This document shows positions 55,655 through 63,582 of a stretch of DNA of 64,000 nt, piece after piece. The notes beneath the pieces are model-generated. The model saw nothing but the letters and a program-made list of their open reading frames with translations, had not been told where the DNA came from and did not search any database. This DNA comes from Dendrolimus kikuchii (lineage: Eukaryota > Arthropoda > Insecta > Lepidoptera > Lasiocampidae): positions 14,232,388 to 14,296,387 of the forward strand of contig CM034406.1 in NCBI GenBank assembly GCA_019925095.2, read 5' to 3'. How positions within the stretch are numbered: position 1 is the stretch's first letter; the number at the start of each line of letters is the position of its first letter. The translations under genes and the position numbers were made by a program.

Positions 55655-58600
55655 TATGTGACTGACTGTACATTTAATTTGTACCTATAGCTATGTTACA
55701 CTTGTACATTATTTAATTTAAATGTTCAATTTAACAGATGTTAGCAGAGTGAACAGAAAAAAGAAAGCTTTTGGAGAGAATTTGAAGTTTGATATTTTGC
55801 TGTGTTGTTATGTTGTATCCCTAGGTTGTATCAAAGTGTTCTTCTTTCATGAAGGTGCAACTGCATCTACACATTATACTATTAAGTAAAATATTTGAGC
55901 ATCAACATGTATCATGGCACGTACATTTAGCACGGCGTAGACGAGGCCCTGAGTCGAGGCCGCGTCTCGGTAAACATAGTGTCGGACGCCCTCCGGCCTG
56001 ATGGACCAACGACCTACGCAAGGTCGCCGCTAAGAGCTGGATGCGGAAATTGGAGAACCGGGATGAATGGCGTCGACTTGGGGACACCTACGTCCAGCAG
56101 TGGACTGCAATTAGCTGACGACGATTATGGCGAAATGTCAAGACGTGGAATCGATCAGCGATGAGAGACATAAGGCAAACGGCCTGTATATATATGTTCA
56201 TGGCCTCAGTGTTCACAGGGAAAGAGCAGGTAGAGGAGGATACTGAATTTATTGACAAGGAGGTGAATTTTCCTAGACGCCTTCACTTTTTACTCAAACA
56301 GTAACTTAATAAAATAAATCTATGTATTTTCCTTCCTGACATGTGCAAGGGAATAATGTTAGTATTAGTGACTGTATCATGCAGTTGTAACCAAAGGTTT
56401 TAAGATCTTGTTAATGATGTTAAACATTGCCAGATAACTCATGTATAATATACATACACTAACGTAGCTTAGCTATACTTACACTATCTACATAATCAAA
56501 CCGTGCAATGCCACGTATCGTAAAAATCGTATGGTAAAATCATAAAAAAAGAAGTAAGTACTAATAAAATTCTACGTACGACAAACAGTATAACTTGTGC
56601 TTTTCACAACATATTCGTAAATGTCAAACATCTTCCCCTTAGATAATCCTCTAAAAGTTTCCAAGAGTATATCGACTTCTTTATTGAAAAGGTCATTGTA
56701 ATTTTCTATTGCCGGTTTTCCATAATTTGGTGCTGCTATTTTTCTGTGTTTCCGCCATGTTGGTCCTGAAAATGTAGTCATAAATTGTCGTTATTAACAC
56801 GTTTACTGCGTGGCCGTTTTTGTTGGACTTTCAGCCAGTGCGTATGAAGTCTATTCGGGGCACAGTTAAACTCTTTTACAGTACGTCTGAGAACTTTTCG
56901 GCCTCACAAAACAACGTTTTTCAAAACTCGTTATATCTTGCTGAATAATGACAATATTTGTCTTGTATGAGGCATGTTCAACGTCACAATGTATTAAATA
57001 CGCCGTTCGATTAGACTATGTATATATTGAGCAATGTTATATATTCGTCTTTGTCGTACTCATAGAAATGCGAATAAATTGGTAATAATTTAATTCGAAC
57101 AACACTTCCATTCAGTCTTCGACAGCCTCTGTGGTTGAGCGGGCTAAGTCTTAGCCGGCCAAACTCGCTGAAACGCAGAGGCTCCGGGTTCGATTCCTGG
57201 CATGGTACATTTCGGAAACGAAGTCAAAGTCAAAGTCAAAGTAATTTATTTTGTGTATACAGGTTTGAATATGATGTCCATAATGATAACAAATAGGTAT
57301 CGCTGTATCCTGCCACATATGTAGCTTACAAAAAAATATAATTTAAAACTCATGATGTCTAGATTTATACAATTTATACGAACTTCCTGTTATTTACTTT
57401 GGTCTGGGTGTCTGGGATCGGCCCCAGATTTGTCCGTTATACCCATTACCCATAACACAAGCGTAACTTGCTTAGCTATGTATAATGTGTATGTTTGGCT
57501 CCCGATTAAAAAAAAAGTATTTACTTGTGAAAGTGTGACAAATACATTTTACCTGAACCACTTAGTATACCACCGCCAAGATAATTAGCCATATACTTAT
57601 ATTGAGGCCCCTTAACACTGCTTTTCATGTTCGAAAGTAGAAACTGCAACAAAGAAAAAATAATAGTCTCAAAAGAACTTTCACTAGGAGACTACCCTTC
57701 TTAGTTCTATTATTAGGAATATTAGTCAAATAAGGGCCTAGAATCTCGGAATGAGAGATAGTCAGCTATAAACTTGTGTAAACCTTTATTTTCGTACCCT
57801 AAAACTTGTCTCAAAACCTTCCTATCTTAGGGTGTCCGTGACTACAGATATTCCAAGGTCAAAAGTAAAAAAAATCGATTTTTTACACATTGTAAATATC
57901 TCGTTTCCTATGGGTTTTACGCTATTTATATTTATTATAAATATTGTAGAGGATTAAATTCTCTACTAATTTTGTTTCAACATTTTTTTAATATCTTGAA
58001 CCATTTTCGAGATAGAGGGCGGAGTGCGCGCAGTGTTTAACCATTTAGAGTATCATTGGAGGTCAACCTGTAGTCTCGATTAAAAACTCGCCCGATAAAG
58101 TTTATAAATTATTAATAAATATATAATTGTAAATAATTTGCATTTTTTATTAACTTTTGCGTTATAATTAATAATTATTTTCAATAATTCAGTATCTATT
58201 CATTTAATAATACTTACCTACTCGTGCAATTGTAATGATGATGATACTCCATAGAATATATAAGTATATTGCATATATATAGTAAATACAAAACTTCACA
58301 AATAAGTAATAAAGAATAACAATAGCTATAGCCTGCGGCTTCGCTTGCGTTAATATACCTACATTTTTAAACTGAGTAGAGGACCGGAGAGTCAAACGTT
58401 AACGTTAAAGTATTTTTAATTCAAAATACCAGTAACGCCATCTAGCGATGGTTGAACTAACCATGAGAACAACATATGAAAATTCCGTCGTTAATGTCGT
58501 TGCGATGACGATGTATTTGTTAGTAAGTTCAACGATGGCGTCAAAAAAACGTAATTGGAGCGCCATCTTTTCGACTATATATTTCTATCTCACGGAGAAA

Positions 58601-61600
58601 GTACTTATTCTGGTGTTTCGTGACAATCTGTTGCATAATTAATGCATAAAAAGGTCATAAAGAACATTCGCGTTTAATTTTATAATATTAAAAAGTTAGA
58701 ATTTCTAAACACCTTTGAAACTCATACATAGATACAAAATATTTTTCTTTAGTCTGTAGGTATATTTAGTTTTGTCACATATAACCACAGCTGTAAATAC
58801 ACAATTCATAGGAGAAGACATAAATAGTACCCATCTACAATTTTCATGTCATTTGATTTCGATTATAGTGAAAGTAATATTTTACCCCAACCGCAGAGGA
58901 AATAAACGTATGGTCTAAGATCCTAACTTATAGTTTCAGGTACTTACAAATTCTATGTCTATATCAGACAAGTCGTTTGTAATGTACAGTTGTGATAAGA
59001 AAATGTTCGAATGAATGAATGTTTCAAATTGATTCGTTTAAAACTCCGCGAGCACATGTTACCTTTTCAAACTTAGTCACATTTATTTATTTAGGTTTAT
59101 GACTTGGCAGCTAGGCCTTTAAGCCAGATCTTAGTTTACAATATAGTTTCTTCATTTTCTTAAGCCTATGTGTCGCACACTTGAACTGTAGGTTATCAGC
59201 TGGTGCCATTCAACAGAGTTCTTGTGACAACTCAAAAGGCCACATTTGACTATACAGTTCACATTTCTCACAAAACACATAATTGTTACTCAAAAACTAT
59301 CAATATCCTAAAACTATTGTTCATTTTAGAGTAATTTTACGCACAACACAACATCTCCTTTCAGTTCCCGCCAAAAACTCCAAACTTGGTCACAGTACGG
59401 ACTACTTCACAGAAAATTATGTTTAACTATTTTACAATAAAGTTTAAAATTACTTTAAGATTGTTTAGACATGTAAAACCTTTTTATTGGTTTTAATAAT
59501 ATTTATGTTAAGTGTAGTGATTATATCCTTATGGTTTCTTTTTGTTAATCTCAGCGTCTGTCATTGTCATCATTGCAATTTTCTTTTTTTACATTTCCAA
59601 ATTTTATAAATGTATCGATGTACTTATTTCTGATCGCATTAAAAAAAGTAAAGTGAATTAGGCGGGACCCTGTCAAATGTCAATGATCATAAAAATTGGT
59701 ATCCACGAGAATTAACGAGTGTTTTATTTTATGTTAAATTGTAACCATGAAAGTTATGATACAATAAACGTAAAATTTATTAAAATGTTGGCAGTATTGT
59801 TTCTTGTACTCGTCCAAGCAAAAGTCGACTTAAAGGTGACGAACATTTTTATTCCGCGACTGTACTAATATTATTATATAGTTTTATTACTAACCTTCAA
59901 ATCATCTGGATTACTAACAATGATGTTCAAATCTGGACCAAGCCAAACTCTAAAGATTTCTCCATACTTCAGTATTAGGTCTTTAGTAATATTAATAAAT
60001 TCTGAAAAAAGAAATACCGACTTAGTATTTCCTAGGAAATAAAAGTTAGAACCTCAAGAAGCTTTTAGCAGATTCATAATAGACCTAGGAGCCTTAAGAA
60101 TAGACGAGCGTGCATGACAAGAGCTATGAATGTCAAAGAAGCAAGTGAGGTGTGTAAGAATAAGCCTGAATAGCGCTCTGTTGTTCGTGCCTACCCCGCA
60201 AGGGAACTGGCGTGAAGTTATGTATGTATGTATAATAGACCTAGGCTGCTAAGATAAGCTACTCGAGGAGATGTGAATCTGGGATTACGGAAGTGAATGT
60301 GCCGCCTACCTGCCATAACAGATTCATCATAGAACTCGGCTACTGAGATAATTAAGCTGCCAGAGGAGCTGTGAATCGGGGACTACGGAAGTGACAATAG
60401 CGGCTACCCGACGTAATATTTAAAAAAACACATGTATAAAATGGCAGGAGATGACTCGGTATTCATTTCATGAGACTCTAAAAGGTCAATAAAAGTCCAG
60501 TGAAGATCAACATTGACATGGGTGGGTATCGACCCTTTGGATTTTTGCTGAAGATGTTAATGACACTGCTGAGGAACTCCTAAACAAACTCGAGCGCCTT
60601 CAGAATTTGTGTATACGACTAGTGTTTGGGCTGCGAAAGTTTGATCATGTTTCCAAATTTAGATCACAACTCAAATGGCTCCCGATTCGTGCGTCGTCGG
60701 CGTGATTTTCACGTCGATCCCTTCCTATTTAAAACTCTACATAATCCTCATTTTCCCTCTTACCTTCGCGAACGATTTAAATTCCTAGTTCCCCAGACAT
60801 GTCTTGCAGAACGTCTAAATCTCTTCTTCTTAAAGCCCCCATACATTCATCGGCATGTTATAACGGTTCGTTTTCCGTTCTTGCAGTCAAACTATGGAAC
60901 GCCCTCCCTCATGTGATCCGAGACAGTCCCTCGGAAACCATTTTTAAAAGAAGAGTTAAAGAACACTATCTATCCTAATTAACTGATATATATGTATATG
61001 TATTTTATATATGTGTATGTAAGTTTATGTATGTATATCTGTATGTAGTTTATAATGTAATATTTATTTTCAATAAGTACTTTTATGTAACCACTTTCAT
61101 GTACGCAACCCTGACTCTTATCTTCCCACTCTTGCTAGACCCATAGGCTTTCTGGAAGAAAACTTTTTTTAGGATTAAGCTCGCCTTTGTAAGTCACCAC
61201 TATTTTGTAGTTTTATTTGTAACTATTTTGTGTACGATAAAGAATAAGGAATAAATCTTCGAGCAGTGTGTCCATCACGTCCTGACCTACGGAGCCGAGA
61301 CCTGGATACTGATGGCAGGATTGGTCCATAAATTTCAAGTAGCTCAATGGACTATGGAGCGAGCTAGTTTGGAGGTGTCTCTTATAGATAGAATAAGAAA
61401 TAAGGATATCCGTAAAATAATCAAAGTAATTGACATTGCTCGCAAAATTAGTAATTTGTAGTGGCAATGGGATGTTCAAGTACGTCGGTCGTCGCAGGAC
61501 CGATAGCCGATAGAGCAGACGAATCCTAGAGTGGAGTCTCGTCTTGGTAAACGTAGTGTCGGATGTCCTCCAGCTCGATTGACTGACGACCTGTACAAAG

Positions 61601-63378
61601 TCGCCAGTAAGCGTCAAAAAGGCGGAGGACTTGGGGAGAGCTACGTCTAGTAAGTCTTTTGAAGTCTTAACATTTACAACAATCACTCCTTGTGAGCTGG
61701 TTAAGGCAAGCACAAAAAAGGGACCTTCCTTGCAGATGGTCCAGGAAGTCGGATATTTCGGACTAAGATATCGCAGAGCACCCGAGGCCCCACCATAAAA
61801 CTTCCTTTATTATGCAACCAAGACATGAGTAGGAAATCTCTTAATATAAGTCTCATCTGGTTAAAACGTTTTTAATTGATTAATATACAGATTTTCCTCA
61901 TGATCTCTTGAACTATATTAATTCCATCAACCATGTCAGATTTACTTGACCTTAAATACAGGTTTTCCTTTCAATCAATTACTAATAATTACGTGAAACT
62001 TTGTTGCAACTGTATCCTTTGTACAATCGTCATCATTGGTTTTGCCAAAATGTCATCGGTTTAAAATCAATGAATTTAACACTTTATGAATTTTTGATTC
62101 AAATCAAATAAGCTCCAGCCTATCTGCACGAACCGGAAATAGAGCGTCAATAAAGCTGCAACGGCGCATAACTCGAAGGAAACGTAAAATTTCATGTATA
62201 ACAGTCAGAAATAGGAAATAATAATAAGACAAGAGCAAATACGCAATATAAGTAGTTAGAATTCGACTTTTGCTCTAAGCGTTTTATTTAGCGTATCGAT
62301 ACGTCACTAAAAAGGTACGTTGGTGGTAGAAAGTTCAAAGCTCAGATACGTATAGTAAACCTTTTTTTAAATTTGTTTTAATATACTATTATCTAATTTT
62401 TTATTAAAATCAATCAAAATCTTAATATTCCAATATAACTAGATTTTTTTTTTTGCAGAATCTTAATCCATTTAAGTTTTATAATAATAAATCCCACAAA
62501 TCCTCGCGAAAGAGAATCGTTTCATACCTAGAATGATGCGTGAGGCTATTGAAATCAAAAAACAACCAAATTTCAATAGAGCAGATGCTTGGCAAGTACC
62601 ACCTGTTTGGGATCCAATCATCAAAACTATTAAGACCCAAACCCAGCAAAAACCAGCTGCCAGACCTCAAGGCACTGTGAGCTCTTTCTGCGTATAACGG
62701 AACACAGACTAGCTTGACTGATAATTACTTTTATTTTTCTTCCACCCATTTTAATATTATATAAAATTATTAGATTTAGGCATGTTTGCTGAAGAGTTTC
62801 TTGCGCCGCTTCTTCTCTTCAAGCCATAACACGTTGCGAAGCGGTAGTAAATTAGATTAGGCTCCCATAGAGTAAATAATAACCATAAACAAAATTAAAA
62901 CGAAATAATTAAAATTAACAAGTTGGCGGTAGGCTAAATAAAACTTTGACAATACTCAATGACACTTGACATCTTTGTCTTCCGTGATCACGGCCACTGA
63001 AAAGTGACCGAAACGTCGGAATAACCAAAATCAAATAAAATTACCGCGCATAAAACCGGTAAAACGTAGTTTTATTATGTATACAAGTCGCGGAAACTTA
63101 AGAAAATATTATCCAATTAAGTTTTATTAAAATTTATGAACATTTAATTTTTGAAATGATATTATCAGTATTATTATCTTTAATCCCTATTTGATATTAT
63201 AAACGCTTATTTACTCACCGTCAGGTTTGCACATGAATAGTAGAGCGTTGCCAACAAAGGGTAGGGTGCGCGGTCCTGGAAGCTTGTCAGCCATTCTAAT
63301 AAGTCGTCTATTCTTGTATCTCCATACTAGCCAGAATATAGATCCAAACCCAAACACGACATACAACGGCCAACTCAT
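45481..63378 (-). CDS. Cytochrome P450, CYP4 clan (CYP341-like), complete, ten exons
   Basis: This is an ER-anchored haem-thiolate monooxygenase. Exons in transcript order: 63219-63378, 59895-60001, 57553-57643, 56580-56765, 55161-55236, 52283-52589, 50028-50096, 48508-48676, 46796-46975, 45481-45674. All junctions are GT-AG and the phases add up to 512 codons plus TGA, a normal length. Landmarks: N-terminal anchor; LPGPRTLPFVGN hinge; WRKHR helix C; I-helix FTSSQEATAKIASFTL; helix K EVVR; FDPERF; haem loop FSAGPMDCLG with the axial Cys. Two usual residues differ: the haem-loop Arg is Met, and the I-helix lacks the common (A/G)GxDT pattern. From memory GPMDCLGRYFGTK resembles CYP341 of Lepidoptera, so this is likely a family trait rather than damage. 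The substrate is unknown; host-plant compound, odorant or insecticide metabolism are possible. No disabling change is seen. Confidence 0.95.
45805..45890 (-). repeat. SINE/Jockey 3' end remnant
   Basis: GCAGACGGTCTACCACCGG, TTACCATGCATCGCC and TATTTGTAACAC match the inverted 3' end of the SINE family, strongly decayed. It lies in P450 intron 9. Confidence 0.5.
46058..46109. repeat. Short inverted repeat
   Basis: GTACACACCGG and CCGGTGTGTAC are separated by 30 bp, in P450 intron 9. Possibly the core of a small MITE. Confidence 0.6.
46400..46685 (+). repeat. Two tandem GGCCGGTTCC MITE copies
   Basis: 46400-46553 and 46566-46682 each begin with a GGTTCCTATAT-type end and finish GGAACCGGCCATAA, with CACTTGC and TTTGACATAA inside. 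They are inverted-repeat ended with no coding content. They lie in P450 intron 9. Confidence 0.65.
46796..46975 (-). CDS. P450 exon 9: PERF and haem loop
   Basis: It encodes PIYHLHRHPRFWENPEAFDP, ERF and the cysteine loop FSAGPMDCLG. The usual Arg two residues before the Cys is Met. The acceptor is TATTTTAG and the donor TTGG|GTATTG; reading through the donor gives only a short out-of-family tail. Confidence 0.94.
47037..47172 (+). mobile_element. SINE-like element, 5' part only
   Basis: CGTAAGAGACGACCAAACAA and CCAGGTGGTAGGGAATTTGC match the 5' half of the family. It is truncated where an RTE tail follows. Confidence 0.65.
47173..47228 (-). mobile_element. RTE LINE 3' tail fragment, minus strand
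   Basis: On the minus strand, CTCTGCCTACCCCTAAGG is followed by AAGGCG and a TATG tail, the same kind of end as the 44100 element. It adjoins a SINE fragment (47037-47172). Confidence 0.6.
47310..47628 (-). mobile_element. SINE-like element, copy 2
   Basis: A near full-length match to 11505-11825, with the same GTGCAGGAACGGAG start and A-tail. It lies in P450 intron 8. Confidence 0.75.
47821..48291. mobile_element. MITE with about 47-bp terminal inverted repeats
   Basis: The left end (GTGTATTAGGATTTTTTCTG, then TCCTTACGGCCGCGTGG) and right end (CCACGCGGCCGTAACG, then CAGAAAAAATCCTAATAC) are inverted repeats. An inner pair AGAGGCGGCATAAT and ATTATGCCGCCTCT adds to the fold. The outermost bases are GACGGGGG and CCCCCGTC. 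A target duplication is not clear. It lies in P450 intron 8. Confidence 0.75.
48508..48676 (-). CDS. P450 exon 8: helix K ExxR
   Basis: It encodes DEDRWVTDEDLKRMPYLEM, then VFKEVVRLYPIGAMLQRT with the structural Glu and Arg of helix K. The acceptor is CTTTGTAG and the donor ATCA|GTAAGA. Confidence 0.94.
49005..49870 (-). repeat. Duplicated AACCGACTTC-family repeats around a hairpin
   Basis: Two diverged direct copies (49005-49320 and 49560-49870) share ATTGTCATCAAG, GTGGATCCC, TACAATTTCTACAGGC and ATATTATTTCTAAAGCTA. Between them is a hairpin element (49408-49443 against 49516-49552; CTTGAAGTCGGTG and CACCGACTTCAAG). All lie in P450 intron 7. Confidence 0.65.
50028..50096 (-). CDS. P450 exon 7: I-helix core
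   Basis: A 69-base exon encodes SQEATAKIASFTLLMMAYHP and KCQ. The oxygen-activating I-helix motif here reads SQEAT rather than AGxDT. The acceptor is ATTTCAG and the donor CAG|GTAAAA. Confidence 0.92.
50404..50753 (-). mobile_element. Complete non-autonomous Helitron, 350 bp
   Basis: On the minus strand it begins TCTATATATATC after a host A and ends GGGTTAGCTAG before a host T, the A|TC...CTAG|T layout of Helitrons. A short GGC/GCC stem lies just before the CTAG end. Inside is the common lepidopteran text CGTTCGTTAGTTTCG and ACTCGAGAACGGCTGG. There is no coding capacity. It lies in P450 intron 6. Confidence 0.78.
50790..51270 (+). repeat. Helitron-type or similar common repeat in P450 intron 6
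   Basis: TTGTCTGTTTGTTCGGGATT, GGGCCGATTTCGATGCGGTT and TTTATCCCGGGAATCC are typical phrases of high-copy lepidopteran short elements. Boundaries are not resolved. Confidence 0.45.
51271..52282. other. P450 intron 6 remainder
   Basis: AT-rich. Nothing was recognised, apart from a somewhat GC-richer patch near 51890-52020 that may be a solo LTR or other repeat. Confidence 0.4.
52283..52589 (-). CDS. P450 exon 6: helices F to I
   Basis: The longest exon runs from LYDLVFDRMTKWYLQIEP, through a charged F-H segment, to DEELIQETFTIFTS at the start of the I helix. The donor is TCT|GTGAGT. Confidence 0.94.
53067..53240 (+). repeat. Hairpin-ended repeat, copy 1 of hammerhead-like family
   Basis: Its ends are imperfect inverted repeats about 45 bp long (AATAAAACTACGTTTAAACG at the left; ATAAAACGTAGTTTTAATAT at the right), enclosing GGCTACTGAAAAGTAGCC and GAAACGTCAG. 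The inverted layout suggests a tail-to-tail dimer or a MITE. Confidence 0.7.
53260..53957 (+). mobile_element. RTE-type LINE (second subfamily) with TATG tail
   Basis: An open frame from about 53240 to 53932 encodes [60 protein letters not shown] and GRSRGRPRYTFHDQIDRVLA-like sequence, the C-terminal third of an RTE-group reverse transcriptase. A (TATG)n tail follows at 53937-53957. It is the longest copy of a subfamily with at least five shorter fragments in the window. It is 5'-truncated, in P450 intron 5 and antisense to the gene. Confidence 0.88.
54100..54300 (+). mobile_element. SINE/Jockey 3' end repeat
   Basis: It runs from AGTATGCCGCCATAACAAC to GGTATTGCTAATGTTCATAG, GGCCGTCAGCCCGTCTGC and AATAAAAAAA, the same 3' end as the LINE at 30545. 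It lies in P450 intron 5. Confidence 0.7.
54395..54612 (-). repeat. GC-rich dispersed repeat
   Basis: The minus strand reads GTTAGATCCGTCCGGGCTGG, AGGTGAATGCGCAAGC, then CCTCAATCGGATTCTCCCGG and an A-rich end. It resembles a retroelement end common in Lepidoptera. No open frame is supported. Confidence 0.45.
54635..55010 (+). repeat. Dispersed repeat, copy 2
   Basis: The counterpart of 16073-16650: CAGTTCACACGCAGTAGAAG, TTCTTCTCTAACTTTTATTA, then CTTTTTAGTGTCGATTTTTC. A GATTGATTGATGG tail lies nearby (55072-55086). In P450 intron 5. Confidence 0.6.
55161..55236 (-). CDS. P450 exon 5
   Basis: A 76-base exon encodes ALMGLSREQTLSLPHLYELI, the helix E-F region. The acceptor is ATTTCAG and the donor CCAAG|GTATTT. 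Confidence 0.9.
55613..55654. repeat. (GT)n(GA)n microsatellite
   Basis: A compound dinucleotide run, GT repeats passing into GA repeats, in P450 intron 4. Confidence 0.95.
55928..56125 (+). mobile_element. RTE LINE 3' coding tail
   Basis: About 200 bp closely match 27560-27750 (RPRLGKHSVGRPP, DEWRRLGDTYVQQWTA in shifted frames), ending at the same stop region. It is 5'-truncated and lies in P450 intron 4. Confidence 0.82.
56580..56765 (-). CDS. P450 exon 4: helix C WRKHR
   Basis: It encodes PTWRKHRKIAAPNYGKPAI, which includes the haem-propionate-contacting WxxxR motif, then DIYEYVVKSTSYTVC. The acceptor is TTTTCAG and the donor TGTC|GTACGT. Confidence 0.94.
57121..57260 (+). mobile_element. 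tRNA-derived SINE head
   Basis: A-box-like TGGTTGAGCGGG (57132-57143) and B-box GGTTCGATTCC (57188-57198) form a split polymerase III promoter. An (AGTCAA)n run follows at 57221-57243. It does not fold as a tRNA: GCCTCTGTG pairs with CGCAGAGGC inside rather than with the 3' end. It lies in P450 intron 3. Confidence 0.75.
57553..57643 (-). CDS. P450 exon 3
   Basis: The acceptor is GTTGCAG. It encodes FLLSNMKSSVKGPQYKYM and NYLGGGILSGSG, the helix B to C region, ending phase 1 at CAG|GTAAAA. Confidence 0.93.
57644..59074. other. P450 intron 2, 3' part
   Basis: Largely AT-rich. GCCTGCGGCTTCGCTTGCG at 58331-58349 is a typical end of a short lepidopteran element. The rest is not recognised. Confidence 0.4.
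59075..59390 (-). repeat. GAACTGAAAGG repeat, copy 3
   Basis: The fullest copy: minus strand from GGCGGGAACTGAAAGGAG to GGCCTAGCTGCCAAGTCATA and an AAATAAATAAAT tail. It lies in P450 intron 2. Confidence 0.7.
59895..60001 (-). CDS. P450 exon 2
   Basis: The acceptor is TTTTTTCAG. It encodes EFINITKDLILKYGEIFRVW and LGPDLNIIVSNPDDLK, the conserved helix A and beta-1 region of CYP4-clan enzymes. The donor AAG|GTTAG is in phase 0. Confidence 0.93.
60067..60415 (+). repeat. Imperfect tandem duplication of about 95 bp
   Basis: Unit 1 (60067-60089 plus 60246-60321, split by an RTE tail) and unit 2 (60322-60415) share CAGATTCAT, TAGA(A/C)CT, GTGAATC and CTACGGAAGTGA. Function unknown. Confidence 0.65.
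60090..60231 (+). mobile_element. RTE LINE 3' fragment in P450 intron 1
   Basis: It matches 53815-53957. Target duplication ATAATAGACCTAGG lies at 60076-60089 and 60232-60245. It interrupts the first unit of a tandem duplication (60067-60415). Confidence 0.9.
60540..61255 (+). mobile_element. LINE RT C-terminus, frameshifted
   Basis: It reads LQNLCIRLVFGLRKFDHVSK, then LKWLPIR, then FHVDPFLFKTLHNPHFPSYL, typical of the C-terminal part of Jockey/CR1-type reverse transcriptases. At least two frame changes are present. It lies in P450 intron 1 between RTE fragments. An untranslated region with a TATGTATATG-rich tract follows. Confidence 0.72.
61258..61660 (+). mobile_element. RTE LINE C-terminal fragment
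   Basis: The frames match the C-terminus of the RTE copy at 25867-27750: [10 protein letters not shown], the VSLIDRIRNKDIRK region, and the KRSVGCPPARLTDDLYKVA-like end. Several stops are present. It lies in intron 1 of the P450 gene. Confidence 0.8.
62512..62697 (+). mobile_element. Penelope-like element C-terminal ORF fragment
   Basis: An open stretch ends at TAA and reads ENRFIPRMMREAIEIKKQPN, then ADAWQVPPVWDPIIKTIK. The REAIEI...NFNR...W pattern is what follows the GIY-YIG endonuclease in Penelope-like retroelements. About 260 bp downstream is a repeat with the CTGA...GAAACGTC motif (62958-63085). The upstream RT and GIY-YIG regions are absent. It lies in P450 intron 1. Confidence 0.65.
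62958..63085 (+). repeat. Penelope-associated repeat, copy 2 (hammerhead-like motif)
   Basis: It contains CCGTGATCACGG, CACTGAAAAGTG, CCGAAACGTCGG and ends AAAACGTAGTTTTATTATG. It closely matches 63465-63582 and 53067-53240. Confidence 0.75.
63219..63378 (-). CDS. P450 exon 1: membrane anchor and hinge
   Basis: The ATG at 63376-63378 opens a hydrophobic anchor (MSWPLYVVFGFGSIFWLVW), then a basic stop-transfer stretch and LPGPRTLPFVGN. The donor is GACG|GTGAGT. A TTTTTAG lies two bases before the ATG, so an untranslated upstream exon is possible. Confidence 0.92.
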
Positions 63379-63464
63379 TCTAAAAACAATCAAATAAGTA
63401 AAGTATTAATATATTATCCTCGTACTTCTAATCGGTAAAGAAAATAACGTATTATTTAATCTTA

Positions 63465-63582
63465 TTATTTAGTCTTCCGTGATCACGGCCACTGAAAAGT
63501 GGCCGAAACGTCGGAAAAACCAAAATCAAATAAAATTACCGCGCTTAAAACCGTTAAAACGTAGCTTTATTATGTATACAAT
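63465..63582 (+). repeat. Penelope-associated repeat, copy 3, upstream of P450
   Basis: It contains GTCTTCCGTGATCACGG, GGCCACTGAAAAGTGGCC (a perfect hairpin) and GAAACGTCGG. It sits about 90-205 bp upstream of the P450 start codon, and so in its promoter or 5' untranslated region. Confidence 0.75.

Noticed and set aside
57125..57205. Possible tRNA gene with A and B boxes
   Set aside because: The ends do not pair as an acceptor stem. The sequence and tail fit a SINE.
62958..63582. Functional hammerhead ribozymes
   Set aside because: Both copies read CTGAAAA where the core needs CTGANGA. Kept only as a hammerhead-like motif.
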